Positions 52,423-60,477 of a DNA stretch of 64,000 bases are shown in pieces (the stretch's first letter is position 1; each line of letters opens with the position of its first letter). Source of the stretch: Sinosporangium siamense. Lineage in GTDB: Bacteria; Actinomycetota; Actinomycetes; Streptosporangiales; Streptosporangiaceae. The stretch spans positions 62,001 through 126,000 of the forward strand of contig NZ_BOOW01000012.1 in assembly GCF_016863435.1 (NCBI RefSeq). The letters are read 5' to 3'. The notes below the pieces were generated by a model, which saw only the letters and a list, made by a program, of their open reading frames with translations, was not told where the DNA came from and ran no database searches. Position numbers and translations under genes: made by a program.

Positions 52423-52783
52423 GCAACCCCGACAGCCCTTCGGCGCTGAGCGGCACTTGAGTGGCGGGTGCTTAGAGGGCGGGGCGGCGTTGGCCGGAAG
52501 GCCGTCGTCGCGGCAGCCCGGCCAAGTCGAAGTCGTCCGCACCTGCCTTCGGCGGAGGGGCGCGGGAGCATGCGGCCGAAGAGACTGCCGGCGGGTGATG
52601 TCCGAGAGGTAGTGGGCCGCCCCTGAGGGACGGTGCTCTCCACCCTGGGGCGGAGAGGTCGGTTGCCGGGTGGAGGTGAGAGTCCCACCCGCGGCTTGAC
52701 GATCGGCGGGCGGTGCCGTTCCTAGCATCGGAGAGACCAGGGCCCGTACACGGGCCGGTGATCGATCTCGCCAGGGGGACGAC
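52423..52783. other. Intergenic region before the FkbM gene
   Basis: 361 bases. It contains the imperfect palindrome at 52636-52657 and a second dyad GGGTGG/CCACCC around 52669-52690. TTGACG at 52697 and TAGCAT at 52724 are spaced too far apart (21 bases) to call a promoter with confidence. No gene is supported. Confidence 0.5.
52636..52657. promoter_or_regulatory. Imperfect palindrome, candidate response-regulator site
   Basis: CTCTCCACCC and GGGCGGAGAG match in 9 of 10 positions around a central TG. It lies 148 bases upstream of the FkbM gene and downstream of the LuxR-type regulator gene. Such a dyad suits binding by a dimeric NarL-type protein. No functional evidence. Confidence 0.4.
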
Positions 52784-53638
52784 ATGCCCGCGGACACACC
52801 AGGCCGGTACGGCGGAACGGCGTCCGCTGCGACCGAGCCCGCTCCAGTGCCTTCCCGCGGCGCCGCACCCGCGCGACCCGTCCTTCCCCCGCGGGACGGG
52901 TTGCGCGTGCGCTTCGCCGCCTCCTTACTCCGCGGGCTCGCGCCGCGCGTGTCGTTCGTGGAGAACGAGGTGGCCGGGCTAGCCGGTGTCGTCCGTCCGG
53001 GAGACGTGTGCCTGGACCTCGGTGCGGAGTACGGGCTCTACACCTATCCCCTCGCCCGCCTGGTCGGCGGGCGAGGGGCCGTCCACAGCGTGGAGCCGCT
53101 TCCCGGGCCGGCCGCCTTGCTCGCGGCGGGCATCAGGGGGCTCGGCTGCGCCAACGTGCGGCTTCACCGCGTCGCTCTCGGCGGCCGGCGGGGTGAGGCG
53201 GTGATGAGCCTGCCGCTGCGCGGCGGATTGCCGGTGCACGGGCGGGCCTATCTCACCGAGGGGGCCCGGGGCCCGGGGCCGAACGTGGAGTTCCGCCGCA
53301 CCCGCGAGGTGCGGACCGCCGTCACCACGCTCGACGCGCTGTGCCGGGACGAGCGGTTGCACCGGGTCGACTTCATCAAGGCCGACGTGGAGGGCGCCGA
53401 GGCTGCGGTGCTCCAAGGAGGCGCCGAGGTGCTGGTACGGCACAGGCCCACGTTGATGTTGGAAATCGAGGACAGGCACCTGGCGAAATATGGCTGCGAC
53501 TCCTCCGCGGTGGTCGATCCCCTCCGCGAACTCGGCTATCGCATGCACGTCTTCCGCTCCCCGGCGTGGCGGCGGACCGACGTCGTCGACGAGTCCAGCC
53601 GCAACTATCTGTTCACCGCGAACCGCCGTAGGGGGTGA
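52784..53638 (+). CDS. FkbM-family methyltransferase
   Basis: 284 residues. The SAM-binding pattern VRPGDVCLDLGAEYGLYTYPLARLVGGRGAVHSVEPLPG (about 70-108), RVDFIKADVEGAEAAVLQGG (about 196-215) and LMLEIEDRHLAKYG are the FkbM signatures. FkbM enzymes O-methylate sugars, polyketides or other secondary metabolites. The N-terminal 55 residues are Pro/Ala-rich. It converges on the PhyH-family gene with a 26-base overlap. A link to the lasso cluster is possible but its opposite orientation makes it uncertain. Confidence 0.88.
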   Translation: MPADTPGRYGGTASAATEPAPVPSRGAAPARPVLPPRDGLRVRFAASLLRGLAPRVSFVENEVAGLAGVVRPGDVCLDLGAEYGLYTYPLARLVGGRGAVHSVEPLPGPAALLAAGIRGLGCANVRLHRVALGGRRGEAVMSLPLRGGLPVHGRAYLTEGARGPGPNVEFRRTREVRTAVTTLDALCRDERLHRVDFIKADVEGAEAAVLQGGAEVLVRHRPTLMLEIEDRHLAKYGCDSSAVVDPLRELGYRMHVFRSPAWRRTDVVDESSRNYLFTANRRRG

Positions 53639-54506
53639 TGTCCATGCCGGGATAGAGATCGGCGACACCACGCAGCGTGTCCTCGTTCCAATAGGGGTCC
53701 TCCGGCGTCGGGAATCCGATCAGTTCGCGCTGGCCAGGCGTCGCCTTTTCGATGAACCGCCGGATCGGCGCGGATTTCGGGTCGGCGGGCAACGCCGACC
53801 AGGACCGCTGGAAAGCCCCGGGTGCGGTCGCCGCGTGGTAGTTCATGAAATGCGCGAACCGATATCCCTTGTCGGCCCGTACGGCGGAGCCGCGGTGCAC
53901 GGTCGTGCCCTGAAAGAGCAGCAACGACCCGGCGGAGGCGATGATCGGCTGCTCGCCCGCATAGAGCTCGGGGTAGTCCTTTTGGTCGAACGCCGCATGG
54001 CCTTCCTTCGTCATCATCGGCGTGTCGCCCACTCGGTCACGCGGCACCACGAAGGTGGGGCCGAGCTCCCCAGTCACGTCGGTGTAGTAGACGATCGCGA
54101 AGACGCGCAGGTAGTGCCCGTCGGATCGGGGGCAGACCAGGGAGGTCTTCTCCCAGCCGTCAAGGTGGAGGCGCTGGTCCCGGTCGGGGCCGCACAGCGG
54201 GCCGTACTTCGCCTGGAGCAGCGAGTCGCCGAGGCGCACCTGCGGAGTTCCGAGCACCTTCGTCAGGAAGGCGATCGTCTCGGGGTGGGCCGTGACCTGG
54301 TTGAGCGCGTCGCCCTCGAAGGGGAACGTCGCGAAGCGGTCGGTCTTGCGATAGCGCTCGGGTGTGGCGAGGAACTCGTCGACGTCGGGGAAGTAACGCG
54401 CGATATCCCGCCGGCAGCGGTCAAGCTGCTCAGGGGGGATGAACCCGGGGATCAGGACGTGGCCTTCGGCGAGGAATTCGTCGATGTGCTCCTGGGTGAT
54501 GTGCAT
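53613..54506 (-). CDS. Phytanoyl-CoA dioxygenase (PhyH) family 2-oxoglutarate/Fe(II) oxygenase
   Basis: 297 residues from ATG at 54506 with a purine-rich site. The iron triad is visible: H114-x-D116 (RLHLDGWEK) and H204 (TTVHRGSAV), with Arg210 for 2-oxoglutarate. N-terminal SxEHIDEFLAEGHVLIPGFIPPEQL is typical of PhyH enzymes. They hydroxylate unactivated C-H bonds in small molecules. It is divergent from the lasso precursor gene and may act on the peptide or share its regulation; this is inference. Confidence 0.88.
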   Translation of the reverse strand: MHITQEHIDEFLAEGHVLIPGFIPPEQLDRCRRDIARYFPDVDEFLATPERYRKTDRFATFPFEGDALNQVTAHPETIAFLTKVLGTPQVRLGDSLLQAKYGPLCGPDRDQRLHLDGWEKTSLVCPRSDGHYLRVFAIVYYTDVTGELGPTFVVPRDRVGDTPMMTKEGHAAFDQKDYPELYAGEQPIIASAGSLLLFQGTTVHRGSAVRADKGYRFAHFMNYHAATAPGAFQRSWSALPADPKSAPIRRFIEKATPGQRELIGFPTPEDPYWNEDTLRGVADLYPGMDITPYGGSR

Positions 54507-54569
54507 CTCTCCACTTCCCTTGCCCTAGAGGCCGATGTTTTCCGTGAGGGAGCGTATTGGTGGGGCGCG

Positions 54570-54583
54570 GTCAACCGGTTGAC
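54570..54583. promoter_or_regulatory. Perfect 14-base palindrome, candidate operator
   Basis: GTCAACCGGTTGAC equals its own reverse complement. It lies 64 bases upstream of the PhyH start and about 370 bases upstream of the lasso precursor, so one dimeric regulator could control both. No regulator gene is inside the cluster. Confidence 0.5.
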
Positions 54584-54718
54584 TCGCCGGTCGACATTTA
54601 TCCAGGCAGATCGGTATCGGCTGGCCGGCTGTGGATAGTCCGGCGAGCCTGGGAGGGTGGGGCGGATTTACCGACAGTATCAACTGAGGATTTCCATGCA
54701 AGAGGGAGATTCTGCTCT

Positions 54719-54749
54719 CCGACGGCATGCGGGTTTGCTTTGCCGTCGG
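54719..54749 (+). other. Hairpin in the lasso precursor leader region
   Basis: CCGACGGCA and TGCCGTCGG form a perfect 9-base stem with a 13-base loop. It could be an RNA fold in the 5' untranslated region or a DNA operator. Confidence 0.4.
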
Positions 54750-54955
54750 CAGTGGACTGCATTTGTGCAGGTGGTAGGGGGTTTATGTAGGTCAATGATG
54801 TAGTGCGACCCTTCTATGTGATAATTCCGACTTCCCTATCCGATGATGCGCTGCCTAGCCTGGTGGAGCTTCAGGGGAGTTTCGCCGGGATGTTCCGGCG
54901 CTCTTTCTCCTGATATCCAGAGTTCTTCTCTGTATGCGGGAGGAGGTGGAAGAAC

Positions 54956-55063
54956 ATGGAGCGGCGTGAGCTTGAGCTTGAATTCCTCGGCAAACTGGAG
55001 GATGTGACTCAGGGTTGGACCGGCCCCACCTGGGACTACTGGGATGGTGACTGGACCCCGTGA
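54956..55063 (+). CDS. Lasso peptide precursor (35 residues, Trp-rich core)
   Basis: ATG at 54956 with GGAGGAGG eight bases before it. The leader MERRELELEFLGKLEDVTQ (19 residues) is followed by the predicted core GWTGPTWDYWDGDWTP (16 residues). The leader end fits the lasso consensus GxFxxxTxG: G12, L14, T18 at the -2 position, then G20. The Tyr and Pro of the usual YxxPxL element are absent, but Leu8 is kept. Core Gly1 and Asp8 would close an 8-residue ring (isopeptide bond), leaving the tail YWDGDWTP. Four Trp and one Tyr give a bulky plug. The B2, cyclase and B1 genes follow directly. Confidence 0.85.
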   Translation: MERRELELEFLGKLEDVTQGWTGPTWDYWDGDWTP

Positions 55064-55184
55064 ATCCAGGGAGATTCTTCTCAGCATCCCGGAAAACCGT
55101 TGGGTGAGGCTTTTGCCGCGAGAAATCCGGCGGAGGTTCATGGGGTGCCACGAAGAGCCCGGTAAAGGCCGCGAATGCGGCGAT

Positions 55185-55229
55185 GGTGCGGACACGCAGG
55201 ACACGCATATGGGCCTGTGTGTCCGCACC
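55185..55229 (+). terminator. Attenuator-like hairpin between precursor and B2 genes
   Basis: GGTGCGGACACGCAGG and CCTGTGTGTCCGCACC form a 16-base stem with one G-U pair and a 13-base loop, 122 bases after the precursor stop and 52 before the B2 start. No T run follows. It probably stabilises or partly terminates the message so that precursor exceeds enzymes. Confidence 0.6.
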
Positions 55230-55280
55230 TTCCCTGACCCGGCGCGAGCGCGACCTGAAGTAAGGAAAGGACCCCTTCCC

Positions 55281-55820
55281 ATGTTCCGGCAGTGGGCAGA
55301 ACGCAAGCGCCTACGGCGCGTCCTTCGCGACTTCGCTCTCACCGGGGATCCGGCGGGCGCACCACGGTCCCGCGGCACACCGCCACCCCCTGACGCGACG
55401 CCGTTCACCGAACTGCTTCCCGCGCTCGTGCAATACCTCCGCGTGGGACGGGCCTTCCGCCGGCGCGGACTCGGGGCCGCCCTCGCGGCCCTCCCCTCGC
55501 CGCGTGTCCGTCCGGGCAGAGCGGAACAGACCCCCGCGACGGTGTTCCACGCCAGGGACGCCGCGTGGCGGCTCACCGGGCTGGGCCGTACCTTCGGCGG
55601 CAGGCACCTGTGCCTCCACGAATCGCTCGCCATATGCGCCGCGTTGCGGTGGCTCGGCTACCCCGTCGAGGTGGTGGTCGGCTACCCCGTGATCGAACCG
55701 GCGAACGGCGGAGAGGAACTGCACGCCTGGCCGGTGCTCGGCGACGCGCCGCTTTCCGGCCGGACAACGTCGGCCGCGGGCAGCTACATCGAACTGCTGC
55801 GATATCCGGCGGCCACCTAG
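55281..55820 (+). CDS. Lasso peptide B2 leader peptidase (transglutaminase-like)
   Basis: 179 residues from ATG at 55281; the frame is open further back but overlaps the hairpin and precursor. The papain-like triad is Cys111 (RHLCLHESLAICAALRWLGYPVEVVVGY), His148 (ELHAWPVLGD) and Asp155, matching PF13471-type B2 proteins. It cuts the leader after Gln19 so that Gly1 is free for cyclisation. The N-terminal 85 residues are longer than in many B2 proteins and basic (AERKRLRRVLRD). Confidence 0.9.
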   Translation: MFRQWAERKRLRRVLRDFALTGDPAGAPRSRGTPPPPDATPFTELLPALVQYLRVGRAFRRRGLGAALAALPSPRVRPGRAEQTPATVFHARDAAWRLTGLGRTFGGRHLCLHESLAICAALRWLGYPVEVVVGYPVIEPANGGEELHAWPVLGDAPLSGRTTSAAGSYIELLRYPAAT

Positions 55821-55832
55821 CGAGGAGTGATC

Positions 55833-57728
55833 GTGCTTTTGACCTCCTTTGGCATGTGCGGACGACTGCCACTGCCAGCCTGGTCCGCCTTCCCGGGCTA
55901 CCGCCAGGTCGACCGGCTAGAGGCGCTCACCTCCTCTGCCCGGGGGGAGGAGGACGGCGGGCGAGCCGTCCGCCTGGCCCAGGGACCGATCTCGGCGGGT
56001 GGCCGCGCCCAGCCCGCACAGGACATGCGCGTCCTTCTGACGGGCTGGATGGATCTGAGCCCCGAGACTCCGCCGGCGCGTGGAGAATCGGCGCTGCACC
56101 TGCTTCAACGCCTGATCGACCTGGAGGGGGCCGCCGCCGTGCGCCGCCTGCGGGGAGAGTTCGTGCTCGCCCACCTCTCGCCTGATCTGCGGGAGATCTC
56201 CCTCTATCGGTCGGTGAACGCGCTGATCCCCCTCTTCTGGCGGCAGAGCGCCGACGCGCTGACCTGGGCGACCGATCCCCGCCACCTCCTGCCGGGAGCG
56301 CGTCCCAGCCTGGGGGACGTGGACGTCGAGTTGCTGCCGATGATCATCGCGGAGCGGGGGGTGCCGGCGCGGCGCTCGTGGTTCGCCGGTGTGCGACGGC
56401 TGGCCGCCGGTGACCGCCTGACCGTGACGGGTGCCGATCCACGCCCGCGGGTGGGGGGTTTCGATGCGTTCGGCCCAGCGGAGGTCACGCCCCCGCGAAC
56501 CATCCGTGAGGCCGCCTCCGGTCTCGGCACCCGGCTCGCTCAGGCGTGCGGCCGTATGCTCGCCCCCGGTGATCCTGCTGTCGTGCTGCTCAGCGGCGGC
56601 ATCGACTCGGCCGCCGTCGCCGTGGAAGTGGGGCGGCGCACCGCCAAGGGCACGGCTCTGCACTTCACCCTGCCCGGCTTCCCCGGGTTCGGCGAGGACT
56701 TGGAGGCCGCGCGGGTGGTGGCCGAGGCCGGTGGGCTGAAGCCGGAGTCGTGTGACATGTCCGTCTACACCGTTCCGGGCGGCTCCTACCTGGACGAGCC
56801 GCAGACCGGTTCGTTGCCGCAGACCCACGTGCCGAGGGGCGGCCTCGCCGAGGCGGTCGCGAGGGCCCGGGCAGACGGGGCCGCCTTCGTGTTATCGGGG
56901 CTGTTCGCCGACCAGATCCTCGCCCACGACCTGCACCGCGGCCTTTTCGAGGTCGCCGGCGCGTCACTGCTCCGGCCGACGGTCGCGGGTGAACCGATCT
57001 GGCAATTGCTGCCCCGCGTGGTCAAGGAGTCCTTCGCCGGGTCGGACGGGCGCGGATGGAGAACACCGGCCTACCTCTACAGCCTCCTCGCGGGCGACCC
57101 CACGGTGGCGCTGCCCAACCGGGAAACCTTCATCCACCCTCTCGGCTTCACCGACACCGCCGCCGAAAACGTCACCGAGGCCGTGCGGGCCGCCGCCCGG
57201 GAGGCCCGCACCGAACTGCTGAGCCTCGTAAACCGCTCCGGATCGGCACGCCACCTGCCCGCCGGCATCACCTCCCTCTATATGATCCGGGAGGCTCTGA
57301 ACAGCGCCAACATGCAGGCGTCCTGGCTCAACTACGGCATGCCGGGCGAACGTTTCCTGACCACCCCCTACCTGGACCGGGACGTCGTCGAGTTCGCTCT
57401 GACGCTCCCCACCAAATACCGGATCGCCTTCGGCTACGGCCTCACCCTCGACAAGTTCGCCCTGCGGCTCGCCTACTCCCGCTCCGGGATCCCCGCCGGG
57501 ATCGGCCGCCGCATCCAGCAGGCCCGGCTCGACGCCGTCTCCTCGGTGTTCGTCACCCGGAACTTCGACATGTGCCGACACCTGCTCGCCGAGGACTCGA
57601 TGCTCGTCGAACTCAAAGTGGTCGACGAGGCGTTCGTATCCAGGCTGTCCAGGCAGAGCGTGCACCGCAACGGTGAGGAGATCGCCCGTCTCTGCGTCCT
57701 CGAACGCTGGCTACGCGGCCTGGTGTGA
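55833..57728 (+). CDS. Lasso peptide cyclase (asparagine synthetase-like)
   Basis: 631 residues from GTG at 55833, five bases after GAGGAG; GTG at 55827 overlaps that site. An N-terminal glutaminase-like domain lacks the Cys nucleophile at position 2. The synthetase domain has the PP-loop LLSGGIDSAAVAVEV (Ser254 to Ser259) and later GLFADQILAHDL and PYLDRDVVEFALTLP. It should adenylate the Asp8 side chain of the core and join it to the Gly1 amine. The start is 13 bases after the B2 stop. Confidence 0.92.
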   Translation: MLLTSFGMCGRLPLPAWSAFPGYRQVDRLEALTSSARGEEDGGRAVRLAQGPISAGGRAQPAQDMRVLLTGWMDLSPETPPARGESALHLLQRLIDLEGAAAVRRLRGEFVLAHLSPDLREISLYRSVNALIPLFWRQSADALTWATDPRHLLPGARPSLGDVDVELLPMIIAERGVPARRSWFAGVRRLAAGDRLTVTGADPRPRVGGFDAFGPAEVTPPRTIREAASGLGTRLAQACGRMLAPGDPAVVLLSGGIDSAAVAVEVGRRTAKGTALHFTLPGFPGFGEDLEAARVVAEAGGLKPESCDMSVYTVPGGSYLDEPQTGSLPQTHVPRGGLAEAVARARADGAAFVLSGLFADQILAHDLHRGLFEVAGASLLRPTVAGEPIWQLLPRVVKESFAGSDGRGWRTPAYLYSLLAGDPTVALPNRETFIHPLGFTDTAAENVTEAVRAAAREARTELLSLVNRSGSARHLPAGITSLYMIREALNSANMQASWLNYGMPGERFLTTPYLDRDVVEFALTLPTKYRIAFGYGLTLDKFALRLAYSRSGIPAGIGRRIQQARLDAVSSVFVTRNFDMCRHLLAEDSMLVELKVVDEAFVSRLSRQSVHRNGEEIARLCVLERWLRGLV

Positions 57729-57737
57729 GGAGAACCC

Positions 57738-58043
57738 ATGAGTCTCGACGCCCCCGGACGGCCCGTCGCGGTGCTCGCCGACCACATGCTCTTCCGCGAG
57801 CTCCCCTTCTGCGGCGTGCTTCTCGACACCCGCTCCTTCCACGCCTACCGTCTCTCCCGGCCCGCCGCCGCACTCCTGCGCACCGCGCTGTACGGCACAG
57901 CCGCCCCGGCCCCCTATCCCACCGCCGCCGAAGAGCTCCCGCCAGAGGAGACCGGCCGCGCCGAGGCCACGCGCCTGCTCCTCGGCTCCCTGGCGAAACG
58001 CGGCATGATCCGCCCCGCTCCCCCCATCGAGAGCACACCATGA
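57738..58043 (+). CDS. Lasso peptide B1 / PqqD-like leader-recognition protein
   Basis: 101 residues with AGGAGA before the ATG. The PqqD-type RRE fold is suggested by HMLFRELPFCGVLLDTRSFHAYRLSRPAAALLRTALYG and the final LLLGSLAKRGMI. In split actinomycete systems this protein binds the leader and brings it to B2. It lies nine bases after the cyclase and overlaps the next start (ATGA). The weak YxxP element of the leader may be matched by changes in this protein. Confidence 0.82.
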   Translation: MSLDAPGRPVAVLADHMLFRELPFCGVLLDTRSFHAYRLSRPAAALLRTALYGTAAPAPYPTAAEELPPEETGRAEATRLLLGSLAKRGMIRPAPPIESTP

Positions 58044-58951
58044 GCGACCTCTCCAGTACGGCGGAAGCCATCGCGGCCTCACCCGTGAAGGTGGACGGCC
58101 ACCCAGGTCTGGCGTGGGTGACGAGAAATCTCCACCACTTCGCCCTCTCCGGCGCCGGCACGCCGAACCTGCTTCTCTCCAAACGTGTGGGAGAGCTCGC
58201 GATGCTCCACTTCTACCTGGGGCGCCGCCTGCGGTCCGGCCTGCCTGCCGCCGACGCGGTGCACCGTCACCTGCGCGACTGGCGACGGCTGCTCCTGCGC
58301 GAATGCGGCGGCACAGGCTATCTACGCCATCTCGGGTCAGCCCCGGACTCGGGGCTCTACCACCTTCAGCCCTATCTCTGGCTACGCGCCGCGGGTCACC
58401 GTACCGATCTCGGTGAGGGGACGTTGCGCGGGCTCGCGGCGCGGGGGGTGCGCCCGAGGTCGGCGGGGGAGTTCCACGCATTGTGGACGGCGGGGCTCGT
58501 CCGGGACCGGCCGGACTGGGGGTCGCTTCTCCGCCGGACCGCTGCCGTGCCGCACGGCCGGCTCAGACGTGACGGCTACCGGCTCACCCACGCGGTCTAC
58601 TACGCCACGGACTTCGGCGCGCACGACGCGCGGGTGCCGGCCGACGTCTCGGACACGGCGGCCGGTGTGCTCGACCGCCTGCTGGAAGAAGCTCTCGCGG
58701 CCGGCGACCACGACCTTACCGGCGAATCGCTGCTGGCCCTGTCATGCCTCCCCCCGCGGGACGTCGGCCGGGCCGCGCGGCGGGAGGCGGTTCACGTGCT
58801 GGCCGGGGCACGCCTGCCGGGAGGGGCATTGCCGAAGAACCGCGCCTCCGGAAGCCGGCCGGACGGTGCGGAGGTGCCGTTCCGCGACTGCTACCACGCC
58901 ACGATGGTCGACGTGCTCCGGCACTATACCGACCTGGAAGCAGGTGATTGA
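58040..58951 (+). CDS. Uncharacterised 303-residue protein of the lasso cluster
   Basis: From ATG at 58040, overlapping the B1 stop. It is all-helical in outline: WVTRNLHHFALSGAGTPNLLLSKRVGELAMLHFYLGRRL, HRHLRDWRRLLLREC, GRLRRDGYRLTHAVYYATDFGAHD, VPFRDCYHATMVDVLRHY. It resembles the actinomycete DUF6895 family as I recall it, but this is unsure. No cofactor motif is visible; several His, Cys and Tyr residues cluster (RDCYHATMVDVLRHYTD). Tight coupling to B1 and the flavin enzyme suggests it belongs to the pathway. Confidence 0.8.
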   Translation: MSDLSSTAEAIAASPVKVDGHPGLAWVTRNLHHFALSGAGTPNLLLSKRVGELAMLHFYLGRRLRSGLPAADAVHRHLRDWRRLLLRECGGTGYLRHLGSAPDSGLYHLQPYLWLRAAGHRTDLGEGTLRGLAARGVRPRSAGEFHALWTAGLVRDRPDWGSLLRRTAAVPHGRLRRDGYRLTHAVYYATDFGAHDARVPADVSDTAAGVLDRLLEEALAAGDHDLTGESLLALSCLPPRDVGRAARREAVHVLAGARLPGGALPKNRASGSRPDGAEVPFRDCYHATMVDVLRHYTDLEAGD

Positions 58952-58952
58952 C

Positions 58953-60476
58953 GTGGAGGAGCCGGAGGTCGTCGTCGTGGGCGCCGGGCCCGTGGGGCTC
59001 ATGCTGGCCGGGGAACTGGCGCTCGGCGGCGTGCGGGTCACCGTACTCGAACGCGAGGAACGCGTCGACACGCGGCTGCGCGCCCCCGGCATCACGGTGC
59101 GCACTATTGAGGCGCTCGACCGGCGCGGCCTGCTGGAGCCGCTTCTCGACCGGCTGGACCGGCACGGCGCGCTGCCGGGCGAGGTGCGCGTGGCAGGGGA
59201 GGGGAGCACCGTGCCCGAGGCGCTTCCACTCCGTGAAGGGGTGCTGGAGCGCGTGCTTGAGGAACACGCGCTCGCCCTCGGGGTGGAGATCCGGCGCGGG
59301 CACACCTTCACCGGTCTGGCGAAAGGGGTCGCGGCGGGGGACGACACCGCCGAGGTTGTCGCGCACGCCGAGGACGGGGAGGGGCGGCGGACCCGCGTAC
59401 GCCCGCGCTATCTGGTCGCCTGCGACGGGGGCCGGAGCTCCGTGCGCAAAAGCGCGGGCATCGCCTTCCCCGGCACCACCCCCACAGTCACCGGCTACCA
59501 GATCGTCGCCGACCTCCCCGAGGCCGGCACACTGCCGCGAGGGTGGCATCGGGGCCCAGGCGGCGTCACGGCCTACATGCTGGGTCCCAGCCGGGTTGTG
59601 ACGATCGAGTTCGACGGTCCGCCGCCCGATCAGGCCACGCCCGTCACCCTGGCGGAGGCGCTCGCGAGCCTCCGCCGCACCAGCGGCATGGACGTCACCG
59701 TGTCGCGCACGCGCGGTCTGACCCGCTTCACCGACAACACACGGCTGGCCGAGGTCTACCGCCGCGGGCGGGTCCTGCTGGCGGGGGACGCGGCCCATGT
59801 GCACCCGCCCTTCGGCGGGCAGGGTCTCAACCTCGGTGTGCAGGACGCGGTCAACCTGGGGTGGAAACTCGCGGCGGCGGTGCGCGGCTGGGCGCCTCCC
59901 GGCCTGCTCGCCACCTACGAGTCCGAACGCCGCCCCGTCGCCGAGGAGGTGCTGCGCTACTCGCGTGCGGCGGTCGCCCTGCTCGACCCGAGCGACCGCA
60001 ACACGCCGCTGTTCGACCTGTTCTTCCACGAGCTCATCCCGCACGCCCCCATCGGCCGCTACCTGCGCGAGAAGACCGCCATGACCGGCGTGCGGTACGG
60101 CGGTGCCCAGCCGGACGGGCACCCCCTCACCGGCCGGGCCGTACCCGACCTGCCGCTGGAGACGACGACGGGCCCGACGCGCCTGGCGGCCACGAGGCGG
60201 GCCGGCCGCGGGGTGCTGCTCGACCTCGGCGGCACTCAGCCGGGGCACTACGAGTGGTTCGCCCCCTGGTCGGACCGGGTGGATCTGCTTACGGCGCGCT
60301 GCCTCGGCGACGGCCCGGACGGGAATGTGCTGCTGGTCCGGCCCGACGGATATGTGGCCTGGGCCGGTAAGGCCGGGGGCCACCGGGCCGCGTTGACGGA
60401 GGCGCTGCTCACGTGGTTCGGCCCGCCCGGACGCGGCACCCGCGAGCCGGACCGCCCCACCTCGATCGAGGAGTGA
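58953..60476 (+). CDS. FAD-dependent aromatic monooxygenase (class A)
   Basis: 507 residues from GTG at 58953, one base after the preceding stop; GTG at 58944 is an alternative. Class A flavoprotein hydroxylase motifs: VVVGAGPVGLMLAGELALGGVRVTVLER, the DG motif YLVACDGGRSSVRKSAGI, and the GD motif GRVLLAGDAAHVHPPFGGQGLNLGVQDAVNLGWKLAA. The C-terminal thioredoxin-like domain matches the PgaE/RdmE/PheA group. Such enzymes hydroxylate aromatic rings; with a Trp- and Tyr-rich core nearby, ring hydroxylation of the peptide is an attractive inference. Confidence 0.9.
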   Translation: MEEPEVVVVGAGPVGLMLAGELALGGVRVTVLEREERVDTRLRAPGITVRTIEALDRRGLLEPLLDRLDRHGALPGEVRVAGEGSTVPEALPLREGVLERVLEEHALALGVEIRRGHTFTGLAKGVAAGDDTAEVVAHAEDGEGRRTRVRPRYLVACDGGRSSVRKSAGIAFPGTTPTVTGYQIVADLPEAGTLPRGWHRGPGGVTAYMLGPSRVVTIEFDGPPPDQATPVTLAEALASLRRTSGMDVTVSRTRGLTRFTDNTRLAEVYRRGRVLLAGDAAHVHPPFGGQGLNLGVQDAVNLGWKLAAAVRGWAPPGLLATYESERRPVAEEVLRYSRAAVALLDPSDRNTPLFDLFFHELIPHAPIGRYLREKTAMTGVRYGGAQPDGHPLTGRAVPDLPLETTTGPTRLAATRRAGRGVLLDLGGTQPGHYEWFAPWSDRVDLLTARCLGDGPDGNVLLVRPDGYVAWAGKAGGHRAALTEALLTWFGPPGRGTREPDRPTSIEE

Positions 60477-60477
60477 C

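Larger units (their letters stand above)
54507..54955. other. Divergent regulatory region, PhyH / lasso precursor
   Basis: 449 bases, lower in GC than the flanks, with no supported gene. It carries a perfect 14-base palindrome (54570-54583) and a 9-base-stem hairpin (54719-54749). A -10-like GATAAT is at 54820-54825, but no convincing -35. The lasso precursor message must start here. Confidence 0.55.

Noticed and set aside
54557-54795. Short frames on both strands upstream of the lasso precursor
   Set aside because: They overlap the palindrome and hairpin, lack ribosome sites and show no leader-core pattern; not second precursors.
55044-55280. Extended B2 start overlapping the precursor core
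   Set aside because: It would start inside the precursor core and read through the long hairpin; ATG at 55281 matches B2 proteins better.
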